64,000 bases of DNA from Chryseobacterium hagamense. Lineage in GTDB: Bacteria > Bacteroidota > Bacteroidia > Flavobacteriales > Weeksellaceae. The stretch is from contig NZ_BJYJ01000002.1 in NCBI RefSeq assembly GCF_007991455.1, positions 186,001-250,000 on the forward strand. The letters run 5' to 3'. A program made the position numbers and the translations under genes. The notes under the pieces were generated by a model that worked only from the letters and a program-made list of their open reading frames with translations, was not told the origin of the DNA and did no database searches. Positions 8,648 through 16,472 of the stretch are shown in pieces (within the stretch, counting starts at the first letter, position 1; each line of letters starts with the position of its first letter).

Positions 8648-9099
8648 TGAATTTTATAAGAAATACAATTGCGGTTATCGTAGGCCTTGGCATTGCAGGG
8701 CTTATCATCACTCTTGGCATCAGGATGTTTCCGCAATGGGTAACTTTTGAGGCCTTCGCTCCTTTCGAGCATTGGCAAAAATTTCTTCAGAGCATGCAGA
8801 AAGACGGGGCATTTTTTGGCTTCCTGCTGTTTATTTCCGGATTGGGAACTACGGTGGGAGGTGTGGCTACAGCCATTATCGTTAAATATGCCAAAGTAGC
8901 CTATGCGATCCTGATCGGTTTCATCATGCTGTTTATAGCGATGCTGGACGTGATCATTTTTCCCTATCATCCTACATTTTATAAGGTGTCCATTTTCCTC
9001 ACGTTTTTTCCTTTTTCGTGGATCGGAGGAAAAATAGTTGAAGTCATCTATGAAAGGAAAAAGAGAAGGAATATTGCTGAGAAGATCAACAGACTCTAA
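8647..9099 (+). CDS. Four-helix membrane protein, function unknown
   Basis: A 150-residue inner membrane protein with four predicted transmembrane segments (about 5-25, 58-80, 85-105 and 112-132). It has a strongly basic tail (YERKKRRNIAEK). I recognise no catalytic motif. The start overlaps the ridA stop by one base, so it is the second gene of a ridA operon closed by a strong terminator. A role linked to RidA is only suggested by position. Confidence 0.75.
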   Translation: MNFIRNTIAVIVGLGIAGLIITLGIRMFPQWVTFEAFAPFEHWQKFLQSMQKDGAFFGFLLFISGLGTTVGGVATAIIVKYAKVAYAILIGFIMLFIAMLDVIIFPYHPTFYKVSIFLTFFPFSWIGGKIVEVIYERKKRRNIAEKINRL

Positions 9100-9106
9100 A
9101 TAACAG

Positions 9107-9144
9107 AAGAACCGCTGCAAATCCAATTGCAGCGGTTCTTTGTT
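9107..9144. terminator. Bidirectional terminator between the ridA operon and htrA
   Basis: AAGAACCGCTGCAA and TTGCAGCGGTTCTT form a perfect 14-bp stem with a 6-base loop, followed by TGTT. It lies between two convergent genes and can serve both strands. Confidence 0.85.
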
Positions 9145-9174
9145 AATATAGAAGTGAAGTTTAGTTGCTCTTTA

Positions 9175-10704
9175 TTAAGGCATTTTAAAGCCTCTCTGAT
9201 AGCCTCTGCCGTAATCGTCCATATATTTTACCTGTACGGTTCCGGAGAATTTATTCAGGATGTTTTCCACATCTTTCTGTGAATTTACAGGCTTGCCGTT
9301 GATCTCGGTAATGATGTAGCCGTCCACAATCCCTGCTTTGGCCATTTCACTGCCTTCCACTACATTTTTGGCAACTACACCGCTGTTAAGACCATAATAA
9401 GCTTTGGTTTTATCATCAATATTCATAAAGTCGGCTCCGATTTTTTCGGTTACGCTCAAATCAGCCTTTGTTCTGGTAGAAGTTCCTCCTTTCTGGTCTC
9501 TTAAAGTAACGGTAGTGGTCGAGGATTTTCCGTTTCTCATATACGTTACCATCACTTTGTCTCCCGGACGCTTGCTTCCTATCGCAATTGAAAGATCAGC
9601 AAAATCAGTGATTGGCACCGTGTCGATCTGGGTGATGATATCACCGGTCTTCAGTCCGGCATCTTCAGCACCGCTGCTTTCTCCGAATCCGGTTACCAGG
9701 ACCCCTGAACCGGCTTTATAATTTGTTTTCTTTTCTTTGTTGTATGCTGCTACCAGCTGGTCGTTCGAAAGATCCAGTGAAGTTACCCCCAGAAATCCTC
9801 TCTGTACAATTCCGAATTTCTTGATATCTTCAACAATTTTTCTTGCCAGGTTGGCAGGAACGGCAAATCCGTAACCCTGGTAATATCCTGTTGTAGATTG
9901 GATCGCTGAGTTAATACCGATCAGGTCACCATTGGTATTGACCAGGGCACCTCCTGAGTTTCCGGGATTAATCGCCGCATCCGTCTGGATAAAACTTTCT
10001 ATAGGGTTGGCGGCTTTTCCCTGTGAGCCCAGGATTCCGATTCCCCTTCCTTTAGCCGAAACAATACCTGCCGTTACCGTAGAATTCAGTCCAAGAGGGT
10101 TTCCTACTGCCAGTACCCATTGTCCGACCTCGATGTTATCCGAATTCGCAAAGTTTAAAAATGGCAATCCTTTTTCTTCAATTTTTAGCAGGGAAATATC
10201 GGTATTCGGGTCTGTACCAACCAAAGTTGCGATGTAAGATTTTTTATTGCTTAAAACCACTTCCAGCTTATTGGCTCCTGCCACCACGTGGTTGTTGGAA
10301 ATAATATAGCCGTCCGGGGAAATAATAACGCCAGATCCCATTCCCGAAGGCATGTTATCCGGTACCTGCTGCTGTTGTCTCTGTTTCTGCTGGCCTCTTC
10401 CTCCGAAAGGATCACCAAAGAAGAAATCGAACATATCCTGCTCCGAAGCCCTGCTGGTGGATCTCGACTGGTAATTTTTAATGGTAACGACAGCCGGAAC
10501 GGTAGTCTTGGCTGCTTTTACAAAATCATCACCTACGGCCGAAGAGTTCATTCCTGCAAAAGATACATTGGAAGCTTTCGTAAAGTAGGACTGATCCGTA
10601 CTGTCGGAATTATGATTCAGGTATTGTAATCCTCCAACGGTAGTAGCTCCTGAAATAACACCTACTACAGCAAATGGCAATAGTTTTTTTAAAGTACTCT
10701 TCAT
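9175..10704 (-). CDS. DegP/HtrA-type periplasmic serine protease with two PDZ domains
   Basis: Envelope quality-control protease/chaperone (family S1C), 509 residues. An N-terminal hydrophobic segment (about 8-28) is a signal peptide or anchor. The trypsin-like domain holds the triad His139 (SNNHVVAG), Asp169 (NTDISLLKI) and Ser250 (GNSGGALV). A Gln-rich LA loop (residues 104-115) precedes it. PDZ1 (about 310-405) contains GFLGVTSLDLS and GAEDAGLKTGDIIT; PDZ2 (about 415-509) contains AKAGIVDGYIITEINGKPV. Length and order match DegP/DegQ of Bacteroidota. It is monocistronic with a promoter at 10763-10789; envelope-stress control is likely from the family but not seen here. Confidence 0.95.
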   Translation of the reverse strand: MKSTLKKLLPFAVVGVISGATTVGGLQYLNHNSDSTDQSYFTKASNVSFAGMNSSAVGDDFVKAAKTTVPAVVTIKNYQSRSTSRASEQDMFDFFFGDPFGGRGQQKQRQQQQVPDNMPSGMGSGVIISPDGYIISNNHVVAGANKLEVVLSNKKSYIATLVGTDPNTDISLLKIEEKGLPFLNFANSDNIEVGQWVLAVGNPLGLNSTVTAGIVSAKGRGIGILGSQGKAANPIESFIQTDAAINPGNSGGALVNTNGDLIGINSAIQSTTGYYQGYGFAVPANLARKIVEDIKKFGIVQRGFLGVTSLDLSNDQLVAAYNKEKKTNYKAGSGVLVTGFGESSGAEDAGLKTGDIITQIDTVPITDFADLSIAIGSKRPGDKVMVTYMRNGKSSTTTVTLRDQKGGTSTRTKADLSVTEKIGADFMNIDDKTKAYYGLNSGVVAKNVVEGSEMAKAGIVDGYIITEINGKPVNSQKDVENILNKFSGTVQVKYMDDYGRGYQRGFKMP

Positions 10705-10762
10705 TGTATATCTTTCTTTATTTGATTAATTATTTTATTCACTTTTTCGTTTTACTCTAAAA

Positions 10763-10789
10763 CAAATTTAATGCTAAATGAGTATGCAA
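10763..10789 (-). promoter_or_regulatory. Probable promoter of the HtrA gene
   Basis: On the minus strand TAAATTTG (10763-10770) is preceded by TTG (10787-10789) with a 16-base spacer, slightly short of the usual 17-20. The 59-base leader is AT-rich. The rest of the 359-base gap (to 11063) shows no gene. Confidence 0.6.
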
Positions 10790-11021
10790 TTGCTATAGAA
10801 TGTTTCAGTTTTAACTAAAATTTAACAGGAATAGCAATACTTTATGGATTATGTCGCAATTATTAAGGCCTGAATTAACGAATATTAAAAACTTATTAAA
10901 GACAAAATGTCATGAGTAAGATACAATTGTCATGCTAAAAGTTAAATCGGCAGTTTTCAATACAGGATCAATGGCAGAAGAAGCGTTTTAATTTTACACT
11001 TATCAGATCTGAAAAAATGTT

Positions 11022-11029
11022 TATCTTTG
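11022..11029 (+). promoter_or_regulatory. -7 box upstream of trhO
   Basis: TATCTTTG matches TAnnTTTG and lies 34 bases before the ATG. No convincing -33 TTG is visible. Confidence 0.5.
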
Positions 11030-11063
11030 CACTTTAATTTTTCTCACTTAAAACGTTTATAGC

Positions 11064-12431
11064 ATGCAACTGTACAACACCTTAAGCGCAGAAGAAAGAG
11101 CTCGACTTATCGATGAGGCCGGAAAAGAGCGCCTTACCCTGTCTTTCTATGCGTATGCCCGAATTGAAGATCCCAAAAAATTCCGCGACGATTTATTTAT
11201 AGCCTGGAATGCCCTGGATGCATTAGGCCGTATCTACGTAGCCCATGAGGGCATCAATGCGCAGATGAGTATTCCCGCAGAAAATTTCGAGGCATTCCGC
11301 CATACGCTGGAGGCCTATGATTTTATGAAAGGCATCCGGCTGAATGTGGCAGTAGAGCAGGACAACCACTCTTTTTTAAAACTGACCATCAAAGTAAGGC
11401 ATAAAATTGTGGCAGACGGCCTGAATGACGAGACTTTTGACGTAACCAATAAAGGGATTCATCTGAGAGCGAAAGAATTCAATGAACTGCTTGAGGATCC
11501 GGATACCATCGTTGTGGATTTCAGGAACCACTATGAAAGCGAAGTGGGCCATTTTGAAGGGGCGATTACCCCAGATGTGGAAAACTTCAGGGAAAGCCTT
11601 CCGATCATCAATGAGCAATTGCAGAACCATAAAGAAGATAAAAAGCTTCTGATGTACTGTACCGGCGGTATCCGTTGTGAGAAAGCCAGTGCCTATTTCA
11701 AGCATCAGGGTTTCAAAAATGTATTTCAGCTGGAAGGCGGGATCATCGAATATACCCGCCAGATAAGGGAAGAAGGAATCGAAAGTAAATTTATAGGAAA
11801 GAACTTTGTATTCGACCACCGTCTGGGAGAACGTATTACGGATGATATCATCGCGCAGTGCCACCAGTGCGGAAAGCCTTGCGACAACCATACGAACTGT
11901 GCCAATGAAGCCTGCCATCTGCTGTTTATCCAGTGTGATGAATGTAAAGAAGCCATGGAAAACTGCTGTTCGACGGAATGTCTCGAAACCATCCATCTGC
12001 CATGGGAAGAGCAGCTGAAACTGAGAAAAGGCCTGCAGGTCGGAAATAAAGTTTTCAGAAAAGGGAAATCCGAATCTCTGAAGTTTAAGAAATCAGGGGA
12101 TCTTCCGGATAAACCTCTGGCCAAGGCGGAAACAAAAGATATCCGTCAGAAAATAAAAATCAAGAAAACATTAATAGGAAAGGCCGAGCATTACTTTACC
12201 AAGTCTGAAATTGCCCAGTTCCTTATTGAAAGTAATGAACTGTCTGTAGGGGATAAGGTGCTGGTTTCAGGACCTACCACCGGCGTACAGGAAATTACCG
12301 TTACGGAGATCCATGCCAACGGAGGACCGGTAAACACCGCCGTGCCGGGAGATCAGATTACCTTTAAGCTTCCGTTCAGGGTGCGTCTGTCTGATAAACT
12401 GTATAAAATTTTACCTACTGAAAATGCTTAA
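11064..12431 (+). CDS. trhO: tRNA uridine-34 hydroxylase TrhO (rhodanese family) with extra C-terminal domain
   Basis: Oxygen-dependent enzyme forming 5-hydroxyuridine at the tRNA wobble position (YceA family). The N-terminal acylphosphatase-like domain (1-120) includes YVAHEGINAQMSIP. The rhodanese domain (about 130-235) has the loop YCTGGIRCEK with Cys199 and Cys205. Residues about 268-315 form a Cys-rich cluster (CHQCGKPCDNHTNC and following) that may bind metal. The protein is about 100 residues longer than E. coli TrhO. The extra tail (about 375-455) contains GDKVLVSGPTTGVQEITV and a D-LYK ending, resembling the beta-barrel at the C-terminus of U32 peptidases such as TrhP, which makes the same modification. 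It overlaps the next gene by 8 bases. Confidence 0.92.
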   Translation: MQLYNTLSAEERARLIDEAGKERLTLSFYAYARIEDPKKFRDDLFIAWNALDALGRIYVAHEGINAQMSIPAENFEAFRHTLEAYDFMKGIRLNVAVEQDNHSFLKLTIKVRHKIVADGLNDETFDVTNKGIHLRAKEFNELLEDPDTIVVDFRNHYESEVGHFEGAITPDVENFRESLPIINEQLQNHKEDKKLLMYCTGGIRCEKASAYFKHQGFKNVFQLEGGIIEYTRQIREEGIESKFIGKNFVFDHRLGERITDDIIAQCHQCGKPCDNHTNCANEACHLLFIQCDECKEAMENCCSTECLETIHLPWEEQLKLRKGLQVGNKVFRKGKSESLKFKKSGDLPDKPLAKAETKDIRQKIKIKKTLIGKAEHYFTKSEIAQFLIESNELSVGDKVLVSGPTTGVQEITVTEIHANGGPVNTAVPGDQITFKLPFRVRLSDKLYKILPTENA

Positions 12432-13011
12432 TGCGATGTTGAAAGCTGAGTTCAGGAAAAAATATATGCAAAAAAGAAAAGCCTTGTCGGATGATGAGGC
12501 TTTCTTGTTATCTGAAAAGATCTTCGGAAATTTTATAGATTATTTTAAACCGTTTCCGAATCAAAAGATCCATATTTTTGTTCCGATCCGGAAATTCAGG
12601 GAAATAAATACGGAATTATTTATCGATTATTTTCTAAGCCGGAACATCCGCGTTTTCGTGCCTAAAGTAATAAAGACCGGACTGATCTCGGTTGAAATCT
12701 TTACCGGCACCCGTTACGAAATAAATACCTGGGGTATTGCCGAGCCTGATTCCGATCAGGATTCAGGGATTACTGATTTTGACTTTGTAATCACGCCTCT
12801 GCTATATTGTGACCGGAAAGGAAACAGGGTTGGCTACGGCAAAGGTTTCTATGACGGTTTTTTTGAAAGCATTTCCGCGGATACAAAAAAGATAGGGGTT
12901 AATTATTTTAACCCCGATGAAAATATCGATGATATCCGGGATCATGATATCCCGCTTGACTATTTGGTTACTCCGGATGCCGTGCTGTCTTTTTCCGGTT
13001 TGTCGGAATAA
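12424..13011 (+). CDS. 5-formyltetrahydrofolate cyclo-ligase
   Basis: Converts 5-formyl-THF to 5,10-methenyl-THF using ATP, in one-carbon metabolism (195 residues, usual family length). Diagnostic features are the N-terminal EFRKKYMQKRKAL and the nucleotide/magnesium loop GNRVGYGKGFYDGFF near residue 140. The tail DIPLDYLVTPDAVL is also typical. It overlaps trhO by 8 bases, so it is translationally coupled. An ATG 12 bases later (12436) is an equally good start. The 3' end overlaps the convergent lipoprotein gene by 52 bases. Confidence 0.93.
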   Translation: MLNAMLKAEFRKKYMQKRKALSDDEAFLLSEKIFGNFIDYFKPFPNQKIHIFVPIRKFREINTELFIDYFLSRNIRVFVPKVIKTGLISVEIFTGTRYEINTWGIAEPDSDQDSGITDFDFVITPLLYCDRKGNRVGYGKGFYDGFFESISADTKKIGVNYFNPDENIDDIRDHDIPLDYLVTPDAVLSFSGLSE

Positions 13012-13541
13012 AATTTTACGAAATAGAATTTAAATTCTTTACTTTTCTGGTCCGGTTTTGAAACCAGCGTATACTGAGCATTCCGTTCGAAATTTCCGAT
13101 TTTCCGGTTTTTATCGCCGGTATATTCCACATTGAACTTGGCAAAGTGCAATGTGTCTTTCTCCTTTATTTTCTGGAATACATTGATGTTGCTGACTTTC
13201 ACTTTCTTCACATTCAGGCTTTCCAGTTCCTTGAATAAATCTTTAAATGTCGTGGAATCTGATTTCTGGAAGTATTTCTCAATTTTAGAATAGATGGCCG
13301 TATCGATTTCAGTATTTTTTTGCCCTGAAAGATAGAGGGTAGACAGATCCAGCACATCCTGTACTTTCTGCATGGTGATTGAATTGATTGCCTGCGCGCT
13401 GTCCATTTTTACCGTGATGTTGTTGGTATTTCTGAGTTTTTCAAGATCGCTTGGCCCTGCGTTATCGTCTTTTTTGATGCAGGAAGTCATGATAATTCCG
13501 AGAAGTATCGTAAAAAATAGAATATTACTTATTGTTTTCAT
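12960..13541 (-). CDS. Lipoprotein of unknown function
   Basis: A 193-residue predicted lipoprotein: hydrophobic N-terminus and lipobox TSC at Cys21 followed by IKKDD. The mature part is mixed helix and strand with many Lys, Asp and Ser and no motif I recognise. Its start lies 17 bases inside the end of the upstream 392-residue gene, so the two form a coupled pair. Its last 52 bases overlap the opposite-strand cyclo-ligase. It may act with the upstream membrane protein; that is inference from position. Confidence 0.7.
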   Translation of the reverse strand: MKTISNILFFTILLGIIMTSCIKKDDNAGPSDLEKLRNTNNITVKMDSAQAINSITMQKVQDVLDLSTLYLSGQKNTEIDTAIYSKIEKYFQKSDSTTFKDLFKELESLNVKKVKVSNINVFQKIKEKDTLHFAKFNVEYTGDKNRKIGNFERNAQYTLVSKPDQKSKEFKFYFVKFYSDKPEKDSTASGVTK

Positions 13542-14703
13542 TGGTCGAGATTTTAAACTTAATAGATACGATCTTTCCTTTTTTATCTTTCTTCATTTCG
13601 ATGACATTGAGGTTTTTAAGTGAAGTGGTCGGCGTCGTCATCAGCGTGATATAATCTTCCTTATCCAGGGTTTCAAGCCCGTAAATATCACTGTCGTACA
13701 CCTGGGTGATAACGGCATTATCGCTGATGCGGTCTTCCAGCTGCTGTCTTTTCTGCCGGATCAGCTTCAGCTGTTCCTGGGGATTCCCGCCATTGATGTC
13801 TTTGGTGGAAAAATAATACAGCGCCATTTTGTAATCATCCGGTTTCAGTTCGATAATTTCCTCCTCAGGCGCATTTTCAAGATTCCTGCTTACTTCAAGG
13901 TATTCGTAGAACGGAGAGCTGATCTGCATTTTAAGAATCTTATCCTTAGTGGCATAGCGGAAGCATTCCCCGGGTTTGATACGGTATAGGATCGGGGATT
14001 CATTTTCCTTGATTACTTTGATTTCTATTTCACGCTGAATGCTCATATTCCGGTCTGCATCAGTAAAGCAGTATACATAGGTTTTCTGGAAGATGGCATC
14101 TTTAAATCCGAGAAGCCCGGTGGCAATAATCAGAAGTGCGGTAATCAATATCCATGCATTCTTTCTGAAGAAGTTTTTCTTAGGTTTTTCAGCTTCTGGA
14201 GCAGCAATCTGAGATACATTCTCTTTTTTTGTAACCGTTTGGTTATCAGTATTTGATTTTTGTAAATCAGCAGTTTCGGAGCTTTTGTTTTCCGTTTTTA
14301 TGGCAATATTATCATCTTTCGGAAGTTCGATGGATGCAGAAACTGTTTTTTCGAGTTCTTTAAGGTCATCATCATCAAAATTTTCATTTTCCTGCAACAG
14401 TTCTCCGGCAAAAAGATGTTGTTTTTTAAATTCATACCAGGACTCGTAACCTGCATAAATGCTCAGTAAATTGAGCATATCGATCCTTGGCAGTTTGGTG
14501 ACGGGTGAATTTTTGAAATAGGTATAAAATGATTTTTCGCTGATGTTTCCTTTAGCCTTTTTTCTGAGATCTTCCTGAAAATAGATGATGTCAATACCCT
14601 TCCATTTCGAAATATCGTCATAGGAAGGCGTATGGCCTTTCAAATATTGAGCCTGCACATCCTTTTTCAGTTGCTCAAAATGTAATAGATCTAAATCGGT
14701 CAA
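13525..14703 (-). CDS. Single-pass membrane protein with helical N-terminal domain, function unknown
   Basis: A 392-residue protein. Residues 1-95 are helical and include LPRIDMLNLLSIYAGYESW, which reads like a helix-turn-helix-type or adaptor fold. A polar, low-complexity linker follows (about 105-175). A transmembrane segment (AWILITALLIIATGLLGF, about 180-200) and a mainly beta C-terminal domain (205-392) come next. This layout (cytosolic sensor or anti-sigma-like part, helix, outer domain) suggests signalling across the membrane, but no family was recognised. It is the first gene of a two-gene unit with the lipoprotein downstream; the stop overlaps that gene's start by 17 bases. A TACCTTTG box lies 60 bases upstream. 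Confidence 0.65.
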   Translation of the reverse strand: MTDLDLLHFEQLKKDVQAQYLKGHTPSYDDISKWKGIDIIYFQEDLRKKAKGNISEKSFYTYFKNSPVTKLPRIDMLNLLSIYAGYESWYEFKKQHLFAGELLQENENFDDDDLKELEKTVSASIELPKDDNIAIKTENKSSETADLQKSNTDNQTVTKKENVSQIAAPEAEKPKKNFFRKNAWILITALLIIATGLLGFKDAIFQKTYVYCFTDADRNMSIQREIEIKVIKENESPILYRIKPGECFRYATKDKILKMQISSPFYEYLEVSRNLENAPEEEIIELKPDDYKMALYYFSTKDINGGNPQEQLKLIRQKRQQLEDRISDNAVITQVYDSDIYGLETLDKEDYITLMTTPTTSLKNLNVIEMKKDKKGKIVSIKFKISTNENNK

Positions 14704-14763
14704 AGTATTTTAAAGTAATTAAATTATTGATTATCAGTACTATTTAATTGTAAAACAGTTTTA

Positions 14764-14771
14764 CAAAGGTA
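14764..14771 (-). promoter_or_regulatory. -7 box for the 13525-14703 gene
   Basis: TACCTTTG on the minus strand fits TAnnTTTG. A TTTG (14792-14795, minus strand) lies 20 bases upstream as a possible -33 box. Confidence 0.55.
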
Positions 14772-14809
14772 TTACAATTATTTTTCATAAACAAATTTTC
14801 TATCTGCTA

Positions 14810-14817
14810 TACCTTTG
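14810..14817 (+). promoter_or_regulatory. -7 box for the KDS-repeat lipoprotein
   Basis: TACCTTTG on the plus strand, 70 bases before the ATG. It is the same octamer as the divergent box at 14764-14771, in opposite orientation. No clear -33 element is visible. Confidence 0.5.
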
Positions 14818-14887
14818 TCTTGTTCAAATAACGGAACAGAGAAAAGATTTTATAAAACAATATTAACAAAATTAAATTTAATTTATT

Positions 14888-15157
14888 ATGAAAAAGTCAT
14901 TATTCGTAGCTGCTATCGCTGCAATCTCTCTAGTAGCTTGTAAAAAAGGTGAAACTACTTCTACAGAAGCTTCTAAAGATTCAGTAGCTGCTGTTTCTGA
15001 TTCAGCTACAACTGCGATCGATTCTACAGCTAGCGCTGCTAAAGATTCTATCAACACTGCTACTGAAGTTGCTAAAGATTCAGTTAAGGCTGACGCTAAA
15101 GTAGCTAAAGAAGAAATCAAAGCTGAAGAGAAAAAAGCTGACGCTGCTAAAAAATAA
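14888..15157 (+). CDS. Small Ala/Lys/Asp/Ser-repeat lipoprotein
   Basis: An 89-residue lipoprotein with lipobox LVAC at Cys18. The mature part is low complexity: recurring KDS motifs at intervals of about 11-14 residues (SKDSVA, AKDSIN, AKDSVK) and an Ala/Lys/Glu-rich tail. The pattern predicts one long amphipathic helix, like small LEA-like or Lpp-like envelope proteins. Codon use is strongly biased to GCT and AAA, as in highly expressed flavobacterial genes. It has its own -7 box and terminator, so it is monocistronic. Function unknown; a structural or stress role at the envelope is inference. Confidence 0.75.
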   Translation: MKKSLFVAAIAAISLVACKKGETTSTEASKDSVAAVSDSATTAIDSTASAAKDSINTATEVAKDSVKADAKVAKEEIKAEEKKADAAKK

Positions 15158-15181
15158 TTTTAGTTTAGCTAAAAAATAAAG

Positions 15182-15209
15182 AACCGTTCACTTAGTGAGC
15201 GGTTTTTTT
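15182..15209 (+). terminator. Terminator of the KDS-repeat lipoprotein
   Basis: AACCGTTCAC and GTGAGCGGTT pair over 10 bp (one G-T) around a TTA loop, followed by a run of T. It is 24 bases after the stop. Confidence 0.88.
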
Positions 15210-15250
15210 ATTTTTATCATTCCACTGCCAGATAAGCATGTTGTTTCAGG

Positions 15251-16018
15251 TTATCCTTTTTTCTGCCTTAAAGCTTCATAGCAGGTAATAGCCACGGCAT
15301 TGCTCAGGTTCAGGGAATCGATGCTCCCGGCCATTGGAATCAGCGTATTCTTTCCTTTACCGGTCCAGAAATCACTTAAGCCTGAATGTTCGGTACCAAA
15401 TAATACGGCGGATTTTTGCCTGAAATCCCTTGTGTAAAGGTCCTCTGCTGTCTCATCCATCATGGTCGTATAGATGTTAAAACGGTTTTGCTTAAGAAAC
15501 TCCAGTGTTTCCCGGTTTTCTGCCTGAAAAACCTGCATTCCGAACAGGCAGCCGACACTGGAACGGATAACGTTCGGGTTATAAAAATCGGTTTTGCCGT
15601 CAGCAACAATCAAAGCATCAATGCCGAAAGCTTCACAGCTCCTGAGGATTGCTCCCAGGTTTCCCGGTTTTTCCACTCCTTCAACAATGATTACGGTAGC
15701 ATCTTCCTCCGGTTTGAATGAAGACAAATCGGATTCTTTAGCATTATAAATACCCAAAATTCCCTCCGAACTTCCGCGATAAGCTATCTTTTCATAGACT
15801 TTAATGCTGACCAGGTGGATTTTTCCTTCCGGCAGCTTTTGCTGAAAAACAGGTTCGCAGACGAAAAATTCCACAGGCTCAAAACCGTATCGTTGTGCCC
15901 TTTCGTTTTCCTGCTGGCCTTCTACCACGAAAACACCGGATTTCCTGCGGAAGCGGTTGTCGGTAAGAAGTTTGGTGATGTGTTTTACTTTTTCGTTCTG
16001 AAAGCTTTCTATAACCAT
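15251..16018 (-). CDS. SpoU/TrmH family RNA 2'-O-methyltransferase
   Basis: SAM-dependent RNA ribose methyltransferase of the SPOUT fold, 255 residues. The N-terminal substrate-binding domain (1-95) includes GVFVVEGQQENERA. The catalytic domain has motif 1 (VEGVEKPGNLGAILRSCEAFG, with the catalytic Arg near 137), motif 2 (VLFGTEHSGLSDFW) and motif 3 (MAGSIDSLNLSNAVAITCYE), which form the knot. The target nucleotide cannot be told from sequence; relatives act on 23S rRNA or tRNA. A -7-like box ends only 4 bases before the ATG, so the mRNA may be leaderless. Confidence 0.92.
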   Translation of the reverse strand: MVIESFQNEKVKHITKLLTDNRFRRKSGVFVVEGQQENERAQRYGFEPVEFFVCEPVFQQKLPEGKIHLVSIKVYEKIAYRGSSEGILGIYNAKESDLSSFKPEEDATVIIVEGVEKPGNLGAILRSCEAFGIDALIVADGKTDFYNPNVIRSSVGCLFGMQVFQAENRETLEFLKQNRFNIYTTMMDETAEDLYTRDFRQKSAVLFGTEHSGLSDFWTGKGKNTLIPMAGSIDSLNLSNAVAITCYEALRQKKG

Positions 16019-16022
16019 ACTG

Positions 16023-16030
16023 CAAAATTA
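16023..16030 (-). promoter_or_regulatory. -7 box immediately before the SpoU methyltransferase gene
   Basis: TAATTTTG on the minus strand, separated from the ATG by four bases. If used, transcription would start at or next to the ATG. Confidence 0.45.
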
Positions 16031-16073
16031 GTTAAAATTTACAGTTAAATCATGTAAACTCGAAGAAGAACCC

Positions 16074-16206
16074 GATTAACAGGTCTGAAGATGGAAGCTG
16101 GGTGCGGGAAGTTTCTCTGGTCAAAGATACCATTAAAGGTTTTGATGATCAGGACGAAACATTTTGTCATTTTATTCAAGAGAATTCTATTTAAAATCCT
16201 GAATGA
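16074..16206. repeat. Dispersed intergenic repeat, copy B
   Basis: Diverged copy of the repeat at 2915-3023, in the same orientation. The ends match best (GATTAACAGG, GGAAGTTT, TTCTATTTAAAATCC), and the middle is longer by about 25 bases. It lies in the 454-base gap between two genes read leftward and has no reading frame. Confidence 0.6.
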
Positions 16207-16300
16207 ACATATTTATGTTATTTAAACTGAGCATGCCATTAAATACAACTTGAATTTATTCTGCTTTAAAATCCCGAAGCTAAAGTTTTCTACAGGATAG

Positions 16301-16399
16301 GATAGAATTCTATCAGAAGCATGAATTTTTTATTCATTTTAATCTGGAAGAATTCTTTTAAAAAAACTGATAGAATTAACCTTGTTTATTTAAATAAAC
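16301..16399. repeat. Cluster of short perfect palindromes
   Basis: GATAGAATTCTATC (16301-16314) is a 14-base perfect palindrome. GATAGAATT recurs near 16371, and GTTTATTTAAATAAAC (16384-16399) is a 16-base perfect palindrome. They lie just beyond the 3' end of rmuC and could act as a terminator-like or binding element, though none has a T-tail typical of a terminator. No gene is seen in the gap. Confidence 0.4.
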
Positions 16400-16472
16400 A
16401 TCTGAATGTGAGTTGGATATGTTGTAATTTGCGTTAAATAAAAACCTTGGTATTCATCTGAGGTTGTGTATG

